Assembly (NCBI GenBank): GCA_964291505.2
Contig: OZ220221.1
Coordinates: forward strand, 186,001 to 250,000
Direction of reading: 5' to 3'
Length of the DNA stretch: 64,000 nucleotides
DNA from: Kistimonas sp964291505
GTDB taxonomy: Bacteria > Pseudomonadota > Gammaproteobacteria > Pseudomonadales > Endozoicomonadaceae
Part shown: positions 18,849-27,821 of the stretch, piece after piece
Layout: the number at the start of each line of letters is the position of its first letter
Position numbering within the stretch: position 1 is the stretch's first letter
Translations under genes and position numbers: made by a program
Notes under the pieces: generated by a model
Told to the model about the DNA's origin: nothing
Seen by the model: the letters and a program-made list of their open reading frames with translations, nothing else
Databases searched by the model: none

Positions 18849-18913
18849 TGTGCAGGCTCCGGCAGATGAAATGCCCATAACCTTAGATCATGGGCATCCA
18901 TTTACCGGCTATT

Positions 18914-20449
18914 TCACCCTGCAAGCTGCATGTATACACGCCGATTGCTGGTCAGTACAGTCGCACAAAGGCCAAGCACCAAGACGATAGCGACGACATA
19001 AAAAGCATCACTGTACGCCATGATGGTTGCCTGTTCCGTCAACTGCCGGGCAATCAAGCCAACCTGCTGCTGAAGACTCAGTTGCGGCATGGCAGCTGAC
19101 AACGTATCCAGCCGCTGCTGAGTCAGATCACCATACATCGGCAATGTTTCACTGAGCCTTGCGGCATGAAGCGTCGAGTGACGCTGAATGATCGTTGCCA
19201 GCAAAGCAATGCCAATGGCGCCGCTGAGATTCCGTGATGTATTAAACAGACTCGAAGCCGACGGTACATCCTTTGGCAGAATCTTCTCCATCGCCAGCAT
19301 GGACAGGGGAATCATGATGAAAGGCTGCCCCATTGCCCGAATCAGCAGGCTCAGTCGGAACTGATCACCGGCATAATCCCCTGTCATGGTGGTATTCAGA
19401 TACACACTGAATGCCATCAGGATAAAGCCTGCACAAGCCATCAATCGAGGATTTATCCGCTTCATCAATCGGGGAACCATGGGGATCAACAACAACTGAG
19501 GCATGCCCCCCCACATCAGCACTTCACCGATCTGCAGTGAGTTGTAACCCTGCACCTGGGACAGATAGAGCGGCAGGATATAGACACTGCCATACAGCCC
19601 CAGACCGAGCCCCATATTCGCCAGTGTTGCCATCAGGAACTGCCTCTGCCCCAGTAAACGCAGGTTCAGCAACTGGCGTTCACGGGTTAACTGCAGCCAA
19701 GTGAAAGTCACGAGCGAAACGGCAGCAATTAATGCCGTCCAGACAATGATGTCAGAGCCAAACCAGTCCTTACGGTTCCCTTCTTCCAGGAAATATTCCA
19801 GTGTCGCCAGCCCCAGAGAAAGGGTAAATATGCCAAGCCAGTCCGCTTCACGCAGCTTGTTCAGTTGCATCGGTTCTTTATCCAGACTGGCGCTCAACAT
19901 CATGAACATAATGATGCCGGGTACCAGGTTGATATAAAAAATCAGATGCCAACTGAAGGTTTCTGTCAGCCATCCACCCAGACTGGGTCCAATGGCCGGT
20001 GCAAAAACCGCTGAAAAGGAAAACAGCGCCATACCCTTTGCCTGCTCAGATGCAGGCAGGCGCATCCGCACCAGACTGAAGGCCAAGGGAATTAAAGGTG
20101 CCGCACCAATGCCCTGCAGTACCCGGAACAGGATCATGGATTCCAGACTCCAGGCCAGTCCACACAGCATGGAGGCAGCAACAAACAAAATAATGGTAAA
20201 ACGCATGTAAGTGCGGAACGACAGCACCTGCACCAGCCAACCGCTGAGTGGAATCATCACAATCTCAGCGATCATATAGGCTGTGGATATCCACGAACCT
20301 TCTTCCACGGAGGCCGACAAAGCTCCCTGAATGTCAGCCAGAGACGCATTGATAATCTGGATATCCAGCACCGCAATAAAAGCCCCGAGGGCAGCGCCAT
20401 AGATCGCCATCCAGTCCCGGCGACTGGCGCGCTCAATACCCTGCGACAT
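18914..20449 (-). CDS. DHA2-family multidrug efflux transporter (EmrB-like)
   Basis: Inner-membrane proton-driven exporter of 511 residues with about fourteen helices. It opens with the EmrB/QacA signature: A-V-L-D-I-Q-I-I-N-A-S-L in TM1, then GSWISTAYMIAEI and I-P-L-S-G-W-L. RVLQGIGAAPLIPLA marks TM4 and P-A-I-G-P-S-L-G-G TM5 (motif C). It overlaps the preceding membrane-fusion gene by 17 bp, so the two are translated together and probably form an EmrAB-TolC type tripartite pump. No TolC-like gene lies nearby. The divergent LysR gene at 21703 is the likely regulator. Substrates are unknown. Confidence 0.9.
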   Translation of the reverse strand: MSQGIERASRRDWMAIYGAALGAFIAVLDIQIINASLADIQGALSASVEEGSWISTAYMIAEIVMIPLSGWLVQVLSFRTYMRFTIILFVAASMLCGLAWSLESMILFRVLQGIGAAPLIPLAFSLVRMRLPASEQAKGMALFSFSAVFAPAIGPSLGGWLTETFSWHLIFYINLVPGIIMFMMLSASLDKEPMQLNKLREADWLGIFTLSLGLATLEYFLEEGNRKDWFGSDIIVWTALIAAVSLVTFTWLQLTRERQLLNLRLLGQRQFLMATLANMGLGLGLYGSVYILPLYLSQVQGYNSLQIGEVLMWGGMPQLLLIPMVPRLMKRINPRLMACAGFILMAFSVYLNTTMTGDYAGDQFRLSLLIRAMGQPFIMIPLSMLAMEKILPKDVPSASSLFNTSRNLSGAIGIALLATIIQRHSTLHAARLSETLPMYGDLTQQRLDTLSAAMPQLSLQQQVGLIARQLTEQATIMAYSDAFYVVAIVLVLGLCATVLTSNRRVYMQLAG

Positions 20450-21536
20450 GCTGCTCTACCACAGGGGCAACGTTATTGTGGACAACTTTCATCGTGCTGA
20501 TAGCCACTGGCTCATCACGGGTATTGAGGGATGCCACTACCGACATGCCCGGCCGCAGTTTACCGGCCAGCGGCTGATCTGCAGGAATCGCAATCTTCAC
20601 AGGAATGCGCTGCACAATCTTGGTGAAATTCCCTGTCGCATTCTCGGGAGGAAGCAGGCTGAACTTCGCACCGCTGGCAGGCCACAGGCTATCGATATAA
20701 CCGGTCACGGGCTGGCCAGGAAAGGCATCAATGTCCAGGGCAACGGGTTGACCACGACGCATATGCCCGATCTGGGTTTCCTTGAAATTCGCTGTCACCC
20801 AAACCGTGTCAGCCGCAACCAGTCCGAACAACACCTGGCCCGCCTTGATCAGCTGACCATCTTTTACCTGTCTCTGCCCGATGATGCCGTCGCGTGGTGC
20901 ACGGATGATGGTTTCACTCAGCGCCTGCTGCGCGAGATCCTGCCGGGCCTTGGCCTGCGCCAGGGAGGCATGGGCTTCCTGCAACTGTGTATCCAGTACG
21001 GTCAACTGACGGCGAGAAGATTCCAGTTGCGCCTCGCTTTCTGCCAGTGCAGCGCGGGTTTGCTCATTCGTGGAGATGGCATTATCGAGATCATCCTGTG
21101 ACGCATACTTTTTTCGGTGCAGTTCCCGTGCACGCTTCAGTTCAGCAGCCGCCAGCTGTTGTTCAGCCTGAGCGGCTGCAACCGATGATTCTCCGGCCGT
21201 GATCACGGACTCCTGCAGATACCGTTGTGCAGTCAGCTGGTCAATGCCCGCCTTGGACGCTGCAACCGCTGCTCTGGCTTCCGCTAAGTCTAATTGAAAA
21301 TCCGTGTCGTCTATTCGGGCCAATACTTCGCCTTCATGGACAGTCTGGTTATCCTGAATCCAGTCTGCCTGGGCAAAACCACTCTGTTTGGCACTGATAT
21401 AAATAATGTCTGACTGCACATACGCGTTATCTGTGGATTCCTGATATTGACCAACCTGCCACCAGTAACCTCCACCGATGAGCAAAGCCAGTACCATTAA
21501 AACAATAGCCACCGACAACCGGATGTTTTTTCGCAT
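20433..21536 (-). CDS. HlyD-family membrane fusion protein (EmrA-like)
   Basis: A 367-residue periplasmic adaptor anchored by one N-terminal helix (about residues 6-26). Next come the split lipoyl half (D-N-A-Y-V-Q-S-D, then V-H-E-G-E-V-L-A-R-I-D), a long Ala/Gln/Glu-rich coiled-coil hairpin (about 75-200), the second lipoyl half I-I-R-A-P-R-D-G-I-I-G, and a beta-barrel ending KLRPGMSV. This is the standard EmrA layout. It links the downstream EmrB-like exporter to an outer-membrane channel. It is the first gene of the pair and has its own promoter in the 165-bp gap shared with lysR. Confidence 0.92.
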   Translation of the reverse strand: MRKNIRLSVAIVLMVLALLIGGGYWWQVGQYQESTDNAYVQSDIIYISAKQSGFAQADWIQDNQTVHEGEVLARIDDTDFQLDLAEARAAVAASKAGIDQLTAQRYLQESVITAGESSVAAAQAEQQLAAAELKRARELHRKKYASQDDLDNAISTNEQTRAALAESEAQLESSRRQLTVLDTQLQEAHASLAQAKARQDLAQQALSETIIRAPRDGIIGQRQVKDGQLIKAGQVLFGLVAADTVWVTANFKETQIGHMRRGQPVALDIDAFPGQPVTGYIDSLWPASGAKFSLLPPENATGNFTKIVQRIPVKIAIPADQPLAGKLRPGMSVVASLNTRDEPVAISTMKVVHNNVAPVVEQHVAGY

Positions 21537-21577
21537 TCAGTCTTGCCTCGGATATGAAATAGGAAGGGAGAAAAAAG

Positions 21578-21624
21578 CGCAGCCGCTTGGGGGAGTAGGT
21601 GTCAAAACGCAATATGCGGCTGCG
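21578..21624. promoter_or_regulatory. Inverted repeat in the divergent emrA-like/lysR region
   Basis: Nine-base arms CGCAGCCGC (21578-21586) and GCGGCTGCG (21616-21624), 29 bases apart, lie midway between the two divergent starts. It could be an operator, for example for the LysR protein, or part of a leader hairpin. Confidence 0.4.
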
Positions 21625-21702
21625 AATCAATGGGTAGTGGCTATCCTACCATTGTTGTTTGTCTGGGATTAGAATGCCGAAACTCAAAACAGTGTTTCCT
21701 GT

Positions 21703-22629
21703 ATGCAACAACCTACCGATCTGAATGAAGCCCTGATTTTTGTTCGTGTCGTTGAAGCCGGTAGCCTTACCGCTGCGGCTGAACGCCTGGCCATGCAAAA
21801 GTCCACGGTAAGCCGCAAATTAACCGCAATGGAAAATCGCCTTGATGTACGCCTTATTCAGCGCAGCACCCGTCGCCTGACGCTCACGGATATCGGCGCC
21901 GAACACTACGAGCGTTGTCGCCAGATTGTGCAGGCCTTTGAAGAAGCAGAGCTGGCATTACGTCGTGTGCATGAAGAACCCTCAGGTCATTTACGGCTGG
22001 TAATGCCCATTGAGTTTGGCCAGCGCTTTCTTGCCCGAGTCATCGCCCGCTTCCTGCAACGTTATCCACAGGTTACCATTGAGGCAGAACTGACCAGCCG
22101 TCGTGTGGATATCATTGAAGAGGGCATTGACCTGGCAATACGGGTCGACCCGGGTCAGGAACCAGACCTAGTGTGCCGTAAACTGGTGTCGGCTCCCGTC
22201 CGGTTACTGGCATCACCGGCTTATCTCGATCGTCACCCCAGGCTTCAGCATCCCAGCGACCTCGCCTACCACAATTGCATACGTAACAGCTCCAGCCTCG
22301 CACATAAGATCTGGTGCTTTCAAAAAAACGACGAAAAGATTGTTATAAACCCGACCGGCAACCTGATATTGAATAACATTACGGCCGTTCGAGAAGCCTT
22401 AAAAGCGAACGCCGGTATTGGCACAGTCCCCAACCTGATCTGCCAGGAAGCCATTAACCATGGTGAACTGGTGGAAGTTCTGCCGGGATGGCAATTGCCT
22501 GCCGGTAATATCTACGGTATGTACATGCCCCGTCGTTTTATGCCACTGGCGCTTGAAAAGCTTCTGGATCACTGTGTTGACGAAATCGCCACAACAGAAG
22601 CTGCACCACAGGTCAGGGAGACAGTCTGA
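21703..22629 (+). CDS. LysR-family transcriptional regulator
   Basis: A 308-residue regulator. The winged helix-turn-helix is at the N-terminus (about residues 6-65), with SLTAAAERLAMQKSTVSRKL as the recognition unit. The effector-binding half (about 90-295) has the periplasmic-binding-like fold, including E-E-G-I-D-L-A-I-R and the C-terminal A-G-I-G-T-V-P. It resembles the CrgA/DsdC-type group 8 LTTRs that often control neighbouring efflux genes. It is divergent from the EmrAB-like operon and 142 bp upstream of the FUSC operon on the same strand, so it could control either or both. The ligand is unknown. Confidence 0.9.
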   Translation: MQQPTDLNEALIFVRVVEAGSLTAAAERLAMQKSTVSRKLTAMENRLDVRLIQRSTRRLTLTDIGAEHYERCRQIVQAFEEAELALRRVHEEPSGHLRLVMPIEFGQRFLARVIARFLQRYPQVTIEAELTSRRVDIIEEGIDLAIRVDPGQEPDLVCRKLVSAPVRLLASPAYLDRHPRLQHPSDLAYHNCIRNSSSLAHKIWCFQKNDEKIVINPTGNLILNNITAVREALKANAGIGTVPNLICQEAINHGELVEVLPGWQLPAGNIYGMYMPRRFMPLALEKLLDHCVDEIATTEAAPQVRETV

Positions 22630-22710
22630 GTGCAAACAATACGGTGAATGCAGTAATGCCCTCTCACTACGAATGTTTCATCTAGAATAAAAGCCTGTTT
22701 TAAACAATCT

Positions 22711-22738
22711 GCATTCCCCCCCATGCATTCCCCCCCAT
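22711..22738. repeat. 14-bp tandem repeat upstream of the FUSC gene
   Basis: GCATTCCCCCCCAT occurs twice head to tail, each with a run of seven C, about 34-60 bases before the FUSC start. Both the unit and the homopolymers are prone to slippage. The promoter-proximal location could influence expression. Confidence 0.75.
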
Positions 22739-22771
22739 GCCTTCCCCATTATTCGGCCGAGAATCCGGGCC

Positions 22772-24973
22772 ATGCTGTTCAATGACAGAATCAAGAGCGC
22801 GCTGAAAACAGCACTGGCCATGGTACTGGCTTATGGCCTAGCCCTGTCATTTGGCTGGGATAAACCCATGTGGGCAGGCTTTGCTGTCGCATTCATCAGC
22901 CTTTCCACCACCGGTCTGACCGTTAACAAAGGCCTGCTGAGATTCCTGGGCACACTGACTGGTATCCTGTGCAGCCTGACCATATTGGCCCTGCTGACCA
23001 GTAACCGCTGGCAGCTGATTGCCGGATTATCCGTCATAGTCGGCTTCAGCACCTATATGACCGGGGGCGCCAGCAAACAGTATTTCTGGCGTATGACGGG
23101 GTTCGTTACCATTGTCATCACCTTTTACGCAATTGCCTACGACCTGAACGACATCAAAACCTTTAACCTGGCGATTCTCCGGATACAGGAAACCGCTCTT
23201 GGCATTATCACTTATACCGTCGTTACCATCGTGCTATGGCCAAGGAGCACCTATGAGGACTTGCTTGCCGAAACCCAGCAGCTTGTCGCCGCACAAAACT
23301 GCCTGCAATCCGCCTACTACCGTCTGCTGACCCAACCTATTCCTCTTACCGACATTGAGGCGTTGCGAAAGCAGGAGCTGGATGCGTTGAATCGATTCGG
23401 CGAGCTGCTGGAGGGCGCCGAGAGTGACAGTTACCCTGTCATGGAAAAAAAACGTCAGTGGAGGTGTTTCCACCAGCAGTCGCGAGAACTGCATCGCCAA
23501 CTGGAGAGCTGGCGGGAGTGCCTGACCATGGCTGACACGCATCATTTCCTGGCCAGCATTCCCAACCTTCCTGCGCTTGAGTATGCTCAGCATCAACTTG
23601 CAGAAAACCGGACTGCAGTATGGGAGACGAACCGAGATATCTCGATACCATCCTTTCTATTCCCCCCGTTCTACGATCAGCAAACAGGCAACGCCAGAGA
23701 TAAACGACAATCAATCGGTGAACACCTGCTTTATAAAAGGATGTGTGACACGATAATGCTGAACCGGCAACTCCTTATCCTGTCCATGGATATCAGGAAT
23801 CAGAAAACTAAACCGCTTCCCGAGACTGACATTCAACCGGTTCCCAAAAACCATTTCATCGCGCTTGATCATTTTCGACTGGCTGCAGCACTTCGGGTCA
23901 TTGTCATTATGTGGATTGCGTTCTTGCTGTGGATCTTTTTCCGGATACCCGGCGATACCGCCTTCCTGATGATTACCACCATATTCGGCAGCGTGCTTTC
24001 CTACAGGATGGATGTGCCGGTCAGGCGATTATACTGGCCCATGACAAAGGCCGCCCTTATTGCCTCCGGCTGCTATTTTTTGGTCATGCCCATGCTTTCC
24101 TCATTTTGGGGCTTGGGCACCATGCTGTTTTGCACCAGCTTTTATACGTCATATTGTTACGCTTCACCGGAACAGGTGCTGAATCGTGCTTTCAGCCTGA
24201 TCATGCTGGCCAGCATCACCGCTATCAGTGACGTTCAGACATACACCGTCACACATCCCTTGAATGTCACCCTGATGTTCGCCATCGTCATTACCCTGTT
24301 GAGTCTCATTATGGCTCTCTGTCCTTCATCAAATCCTAAAACCCTGTGCCTGTGGCTCCTGCGCCATTATTTCCGGCAGCTACGTTTTGTGTTCAGGTGG
24401 ATGGGAAAAACGCCGCAGGGATTGACGGGTTGGATTCGCTATCGGTCAGAACATTTCTATTCAGGGGGCGACTGGCTACTGACCTCGAACCGTTTGACGC
24501 CTCTACTCACAAAGTTGCAGGCATCTCCTGCCGGCGCAGACCGTAATACCCCGCTCCGCGATCTGATTTATTCCCTGGAATCCATGTCCTATCGGCTCAG
24601 CATGTTACTCGAGAGTACTAACGACAGACGCCTCCGACGGCTACTGAGTCATATACCCGCATCAGAATGCCTTGATCCTCTGTTATCTCACCTGAATATC
24701 TGGGTTCGGTCGCCAGAAATGGCAGACAGAAAAGCGACAAAAGCCATTGAGGCCATGATGACGTCCTGCGAAGCACGCCTGCTCAAAGCGGTTGAAAGTC
24801 TCACTCTGTCACCTGAGGAATATGAAGCGCTCTACAGCTTTATTGGTTATTACAAAAACTTCTGCCAGGCGGTTATGCATTATTCCACCGCCATGGACAC
24901 GCTCCGGACACCACTATTCAGCAACAACACGCATCCCAGCCAAGGTTCCTGCCATGAGCAACGTACCGCATGA
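22772..24973 (+). CDS. FUSC-family inner-membrane exporter (AaeB-like)
   Basis: A 733-residue protein with two repeats of five to six membrane helices (about residues 10-155 and 375-520), each followed by a large cytosolic helical part, the layout of AaeB/YdhK aromatic-acid exporters. The N-terminal A-L-A-L-S-F-G-W-D-K-P-M-W-A-G-F segment is typical of the FUSC fold. It is expected to pump aromatic carboxylates or related compounds with the DUF1656 and HlyD proteins encoded next. The downstream gene starts inside its last 20 bp. The start has only a weak ribosome site. The 14-bp C-rich tandem repeat lies just upstream. Confidence 0.88.
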   Translation: MLFNDRIKSALKTALAMVLAYGLALSFGWDKPMWAGFAVAFISLSTTGLTVNKGLLRFLGTLTGILCSLTILALLTSNRWQLIAGLSVIVGFSTYMTGGASKQYFWRMTGFVTIVITFYAIAYDLNDIKTFNLAILRIQETALGIITYTVVTIVLWPRSTYEDLLAETQQLVAAQNCLQSAYYRLLTQPIPLTDIEALRKQELDALNRFGELLEGAESDSYPVMEKKRQWRCFHQQSRELHRQLESWRECLTMADTHHFLASIPNLPALEYAQHQLAENRTAVWETNRDISIPSFLFPPFYDQQTGNARDKRQSIGEHLLYKRMCDTIMLNRQLLILSMDIRNQKTKPLPETDIQPVPKNHFIALDHFRLAAALRVIVIMWIAFLLWIFFRIPGDTAFLMITTIFGSVLSYRMDVPVRRLYWPMTKAALIASGCYFLVMPMLSSFWGLGTMLFCTSFYTSYCYASPEQVLNRAFSLIMLASITAISDVQTYTVTHPLNVTLMFAIVITLLSLIMALCPSSNPKTLCLWLLRHYFRQLRFVFRWMGKTPQGLTGWIRYRSEHFYSGGDWLLTSNRLTPLLTKLQASPAGADRNTPLRDLIYSLESMSYRLSMLLESTNDRRLRRLLSHIPASECLDPLLSHLNIWVRSPEMADRKATKAIEAMMTSCEARLLKAVESLTLSPEEYEALYSFIGYYKNFCQAVMHYSTAMDTLRTPLFSNNTHPSQGSCHEQRTA

Positions 24974-25166
24974 GATCGCCATCCTGGGTATTTTCTGCCC
25001 GCCCCTGCTGGTCGCTACAATGATTGGCATGTTCCTGGCTTGGGGTACCAAGTACATCCTCACACGACTGCAACTATCCCACTACCTGGCCAGTCCACCA
25101 CTGGTGTATATCGCCCTGACAATCATTTTTACCAGCGTCGTCGGTTTTCGTATTACCCCTTTTTGA
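24954..25166 (+). CDS. DUF1656 small membrane protein
   Basis: A 70-residue protein with two membrane helices (about residues 8-30 and 47-66). H-E-I-A-I-L-G-I-F at the N-terminus and a basic loop after W-G-T-K-Y are characteristic of DUF1656 (AaeX/YtcA-like) proteins that always sit between FUSC and HlyD genes. Its start overlaps the FUSC gene by 20 bp and has AAGG nine bases ahead; it ends 10 bp before the HlyD gene. It is probably an accessory part of the pump, but its job in the family is not established. Confidence 0.9.
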   Translation: MSNVPHEIAILGIFCPPLLVATMIGMFLAWGTKYILTRLQLSHYLASPPLVYIALTIIFTSVVGFRITPF

Positions 25167-25176
25167 GATCAATGTC

Positions 25177-26055
25177 ATGCAATCCTGGATTCGTTATATC
25201 ACTTGCGGCACCTTAATCGTGATTGCCACCATCATGCTGCTGGTTCGATATTCAGACTACCTGGTCAATCCCTGGACCCGGGATGGGCAGGTACGCGCCC
25301 GTGTACTGCAGATTGCACCTCGTGTCTCGGGGCCAATAATCTCGCTCTCAGTGAATGAAGACCAATATGTCCGTGCGGGTGACCTGCTCTTTACCATCGA
25401 TCCAGTCACTTTCCAGAATGCCGTCGCCCAGGCCACCGCGGAAGTCAATGCCGCAGACGTCAAGGCTCGTCTTGCCAGGACGGAATACCACCGCTATCGC
25501 GACCTCGCCCAAACAGATCCCGGCAGCCTCTCGGAACAGTTACTGACCGATAAGGAAGATGCCTTCAAATTAGCGTCTGCCCAGCTCGAAAGCGCAAAAG
25601 AAGCATTGATCGGCACAGAATTGAACCTTTCATTTACACAGGTTTATGCCCCCGTTGACGGCTATGCCACCAACCTGCAATTAAGCGTCGGCAGTCAGAT
25701 GGTTGCCAACCAGCCAGTGCTGGCCCTGGTCAACAGCGCGACATTCTGGGTAACCGGTTATTTTCAGGAAAACGCACTGACTGGCATAACCGTCGGTGAC
25801 AACGCGATCGTCACGTTAATGGGCTATCCAGACAGGCCATTATCTGCAACCGTCAGCGCCATTGGCTGGGGAATTGCCACCACCGATGGTCAGTCCGGCT
25901 ATGATCTGCTGCCGGATGTCCAGGCAAACTTCAGCTGGATTCGCCTGCCCCAGCGTATACCGGTTCATGTTCGCTTAACAGAACATCCAGAGACGGTACA
26001 TTTAAGGGTCGGCACAACAGCATCAGTCCTGGTGAAAACAGATAACCGACAGTGA
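25177..26055 (+). CDS. HlyD-family membrane fusion protein (AaeA-like)
   Basis: A 292-residue periplasmic adaptor. One N-terminal anchor helix (8-27) is followed by N-P-W-T-R-D-G-Q-V-R-A, the AaeA-type signature, and by lipoyl half Y-V-R-A-G-D-L-L-F-T-I-D-P. A short alpha-hairpin (about 85-150) precedes the second lipoyl half V-Y-A-P-V-D-G-Y. The short hairpin and total length match AaeA/YibH rather than EmrA. As third gene of the operon, 10 bp after DUF1656, it would connect the FUSC exporter to an outer-membrane channel not encoded here. Confidence 0.9.
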   Translation: MQSWIRYITCGTLIVIATIMLLVRYSDYLVNPWTRDGQVRARVLQIAPRVSGPIISLSVNEDQYVRAGDLLFTIDPVTFQNAVAQATAEVNAADVKARLARTEYHRYRDLAQTDPGSLSEQLLTDKEDAFKLASAQLESAKEALIGTELNLSFTQVYAPVDGYATNLQLSVGSQMVANQPVLALVNSATFWVTGYFQENALTGITVGDNAIVTLMGYPDRPLSATVSAIGWGIATTDGQSGYDLLPDVQANFSWIRLPQRIPVHVRLTEHPETVHLRVGTTASVLVKTDNRQ

Positions 26056-26304
26056 CTGATTTATTATGTCTAAATAGTAGTCGGTAGTTGTTTATTAGTT
26101 TTTATTTATCTAATAAAAAAACCTGAGTAAAAACAATAACATTCACAATTCAACTATTCTTACTCCAATTTGGAGAATTGACGACTTCATGTCAGGAAAT
26201 GATTCTTAACATTTACTGACAATCATTATTCATGTTTATCAGCTGAATAAGCGGATCTCCCCTTCTTACCCCACTTCCTTTTTGTCCAAGACAAGAACAC
26301 GATT

Positions 26305-27771
26305 ATGACCACCGTATCGAGTAAACCTGCAAAACGCTTATCGATTATGTCCATCGCGCTGATGACCGCCGCAGCGGTCATCAGCTTGAGGGGACTGCCC
26401 ATGATGGCAAAGGAAGAAATGACCATGTTCTTCTACATTGGTTTTTCCACCATCATGTTCCTGTTGCCTGCAGCGCTGGTCGCCGCAGAGCTGGGCAGCG
26501 CGTTCTCCAGCCAGGGAGGTGGTGTCTATACCTGGGTTGAACAGGCGTTCGGCCCAAGGGCAGGCTTCATTGCCATATGGTTGCAATGGATACAGAACGT
26601 CGTCTGGTATCCGACGGTGATGTCATTTGCCGCAGCTGGCATCGCCTACCTGATTGCCCGGCCGGAACTCGCGAATGACCGCTACTATGTCGGTATTTTC
26701 TGCATTATTTTCTATTGGTTCGCCACCTGGATGACATTCAAGGGAACCGATGTCATTGCCAAGGTCACCAGCAGCAGCTTCCTGCTCGGCACGATCTTGC
26801 CGGGTATCGTCGTCATCATCCTAGCACTTGTATGGATTGATCATGGCAATCCCATCGCTTTTGAACACCTGACCACCAAAGATACCGGACTGATCGCCCT
26901 CGAAGGCGGTAAGGTGCACCCGCGGTTCTGGCCCGAGTTCAACAGTTTCGGGAACCTTGCATTCCTGGGAGGCATTATTTTATTGTTTGCTGGGGTTGAG
27001 GTGCATGCCGTCCATGCCAATGAGATGGCAAACCCGAAGACCGAGTTTCCTACCGCGATGCTGATTGCCGCCCTGATCATTTTCATACTATTCACCCTGG
27101 GCTCCCTGGCAATTGCTACAGTGATGCCGGCAGACGCCATTGACCTTCAATCCGGCCTGATGGCCGCCACGCATATCATGCTTGATAAGGTGGGGCTGGC
27201 CGAATGGAACCGTCTGCTATGTGCCCTGCTGGCTATAGGCGCGCTGGGTGGTGTCATGTCCTGGATCAGCGGCCCCAGCAAAGGGCTGCTCTGGACTGCC
27301 CGCCTGGGTCACCTGCCACCAACACTTGCCAAGAGCAATGACCAGGGCATCCCAAGCAACATCCTGCTCCTGCAAGGCCTGCTGGTTACGATTCTGTCGT
27401 GTATTTACTTTGTTTTTGACAATGTCAGTGTCGCCTTTTTCCTGATCAGCGTTATGACCATTTCCCTGTACCTGATCATGTACATGATGATGTATGCAGC
27501 AGCCATCCGTCTGCGTTTCACCAAACCGGACATGGAGCGCCCCTACAAGGTCCCGGGGGGTAATGGCGGCATGATCTGCATTGGTGGACTAGGATTTCTC
27601 GGGGTTCTGTTTGCCTTCATCGTCTCCTTCTTCCCTCCCAGCAATCTCCCCATAGGCAGCCCAAACACCTACGTGATGATTGTCGTAGTCGGTACAGTCG
27701 TCTTTACCGGCCTTGCCTTTGTTATCGACCTATTGAAAAAACCTTCCTGGCGACAGGTGTCTGACCAGTAA
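26305..27771 (+). CDS. gadC: Glutamate:GABA antiporter GadC-like (no C-terminal plug)
   Basis: A 488-residue APC-family antiporter with twelve predicted helices. It exchanges external glutamate for internal GABA so that decarboxylation can consume cytosolic protons. It follows GadC closely, for example GGVYTWVEQAFGPRAGF, ETAN-type region V-H-A-N-E-M-A-N-P, S-W-I-S-G-P-S-K-G-L and Y-K-V-P-G-G-N-G-G. E. coli GadC has 511 residues and a C-terminal tail of about 40 that blocks the pore at neutral pH. Here only about 15 residues follow the last helix, so that plug is absent. It lies 50 bp before the decarboxylase gene and is surely co-transcribed. Confidence 0.9.
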   Translation: MTTVSSKPAKRLSIMSIALMTAAAVISLRGLPMMAKEEMTMFFYIGFSTIMFLLPAALVAAELGSAFSSQGGGVYTWVEQAFGPRAGFIAIWLQWIQNVVWYPTVMSFAAAGIAYLIARPELANDRYYVGIFCIIFYWFATWMTFKGTDVIAKVTSSSFLLGTILPGIVVIILALVWIDHGNPIAFEHLTTKDTGLIALEGGKVHPRFWPEFNSFGNLAFLGGIILLFAGVEVHAVHANEMANPKTEFPTAMLIAALIIFILFTLGSLAIATVMPADAIDLQSGLMAATHIMLDKVGLAEWNRLLCALLAIGALGGVMSWISGPSKGLLWTARLGHLPPTLAKSNDQGIPSNILLLQGLLVTILSCIYFVFDNVSVAFFLISVMTISLYLIMYMMMYAAAIRLRFTKPDMERPYKVPGGNGGMICIGGLGFLGVLFAFIVSFFPPSNLPIGSPNTYVMIVVVGTVVFTGLAFVIDLLKKPSWRQVSDQ

Positions 27772-27821
27772 ACACCTGTCCATTGTTTATCGCAGTGTTG
27801 TTAAGTTAACAGGAACCCGTC

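Noticed and set aside
22711..22738. C-rich repeat as a start of a longer upstream FUSC frame
   Set aside because: No in-frame start with a ribosome site upstream; the ATG at 22772 fits the family N-terminus.
26091..26117. AT-rich hairpin TTTATTAG/CTAATAAA as terminator of the FUSC operon
   Set aside because: Only A-T pairs and no proper T tail on the operon strand; too weak to call.
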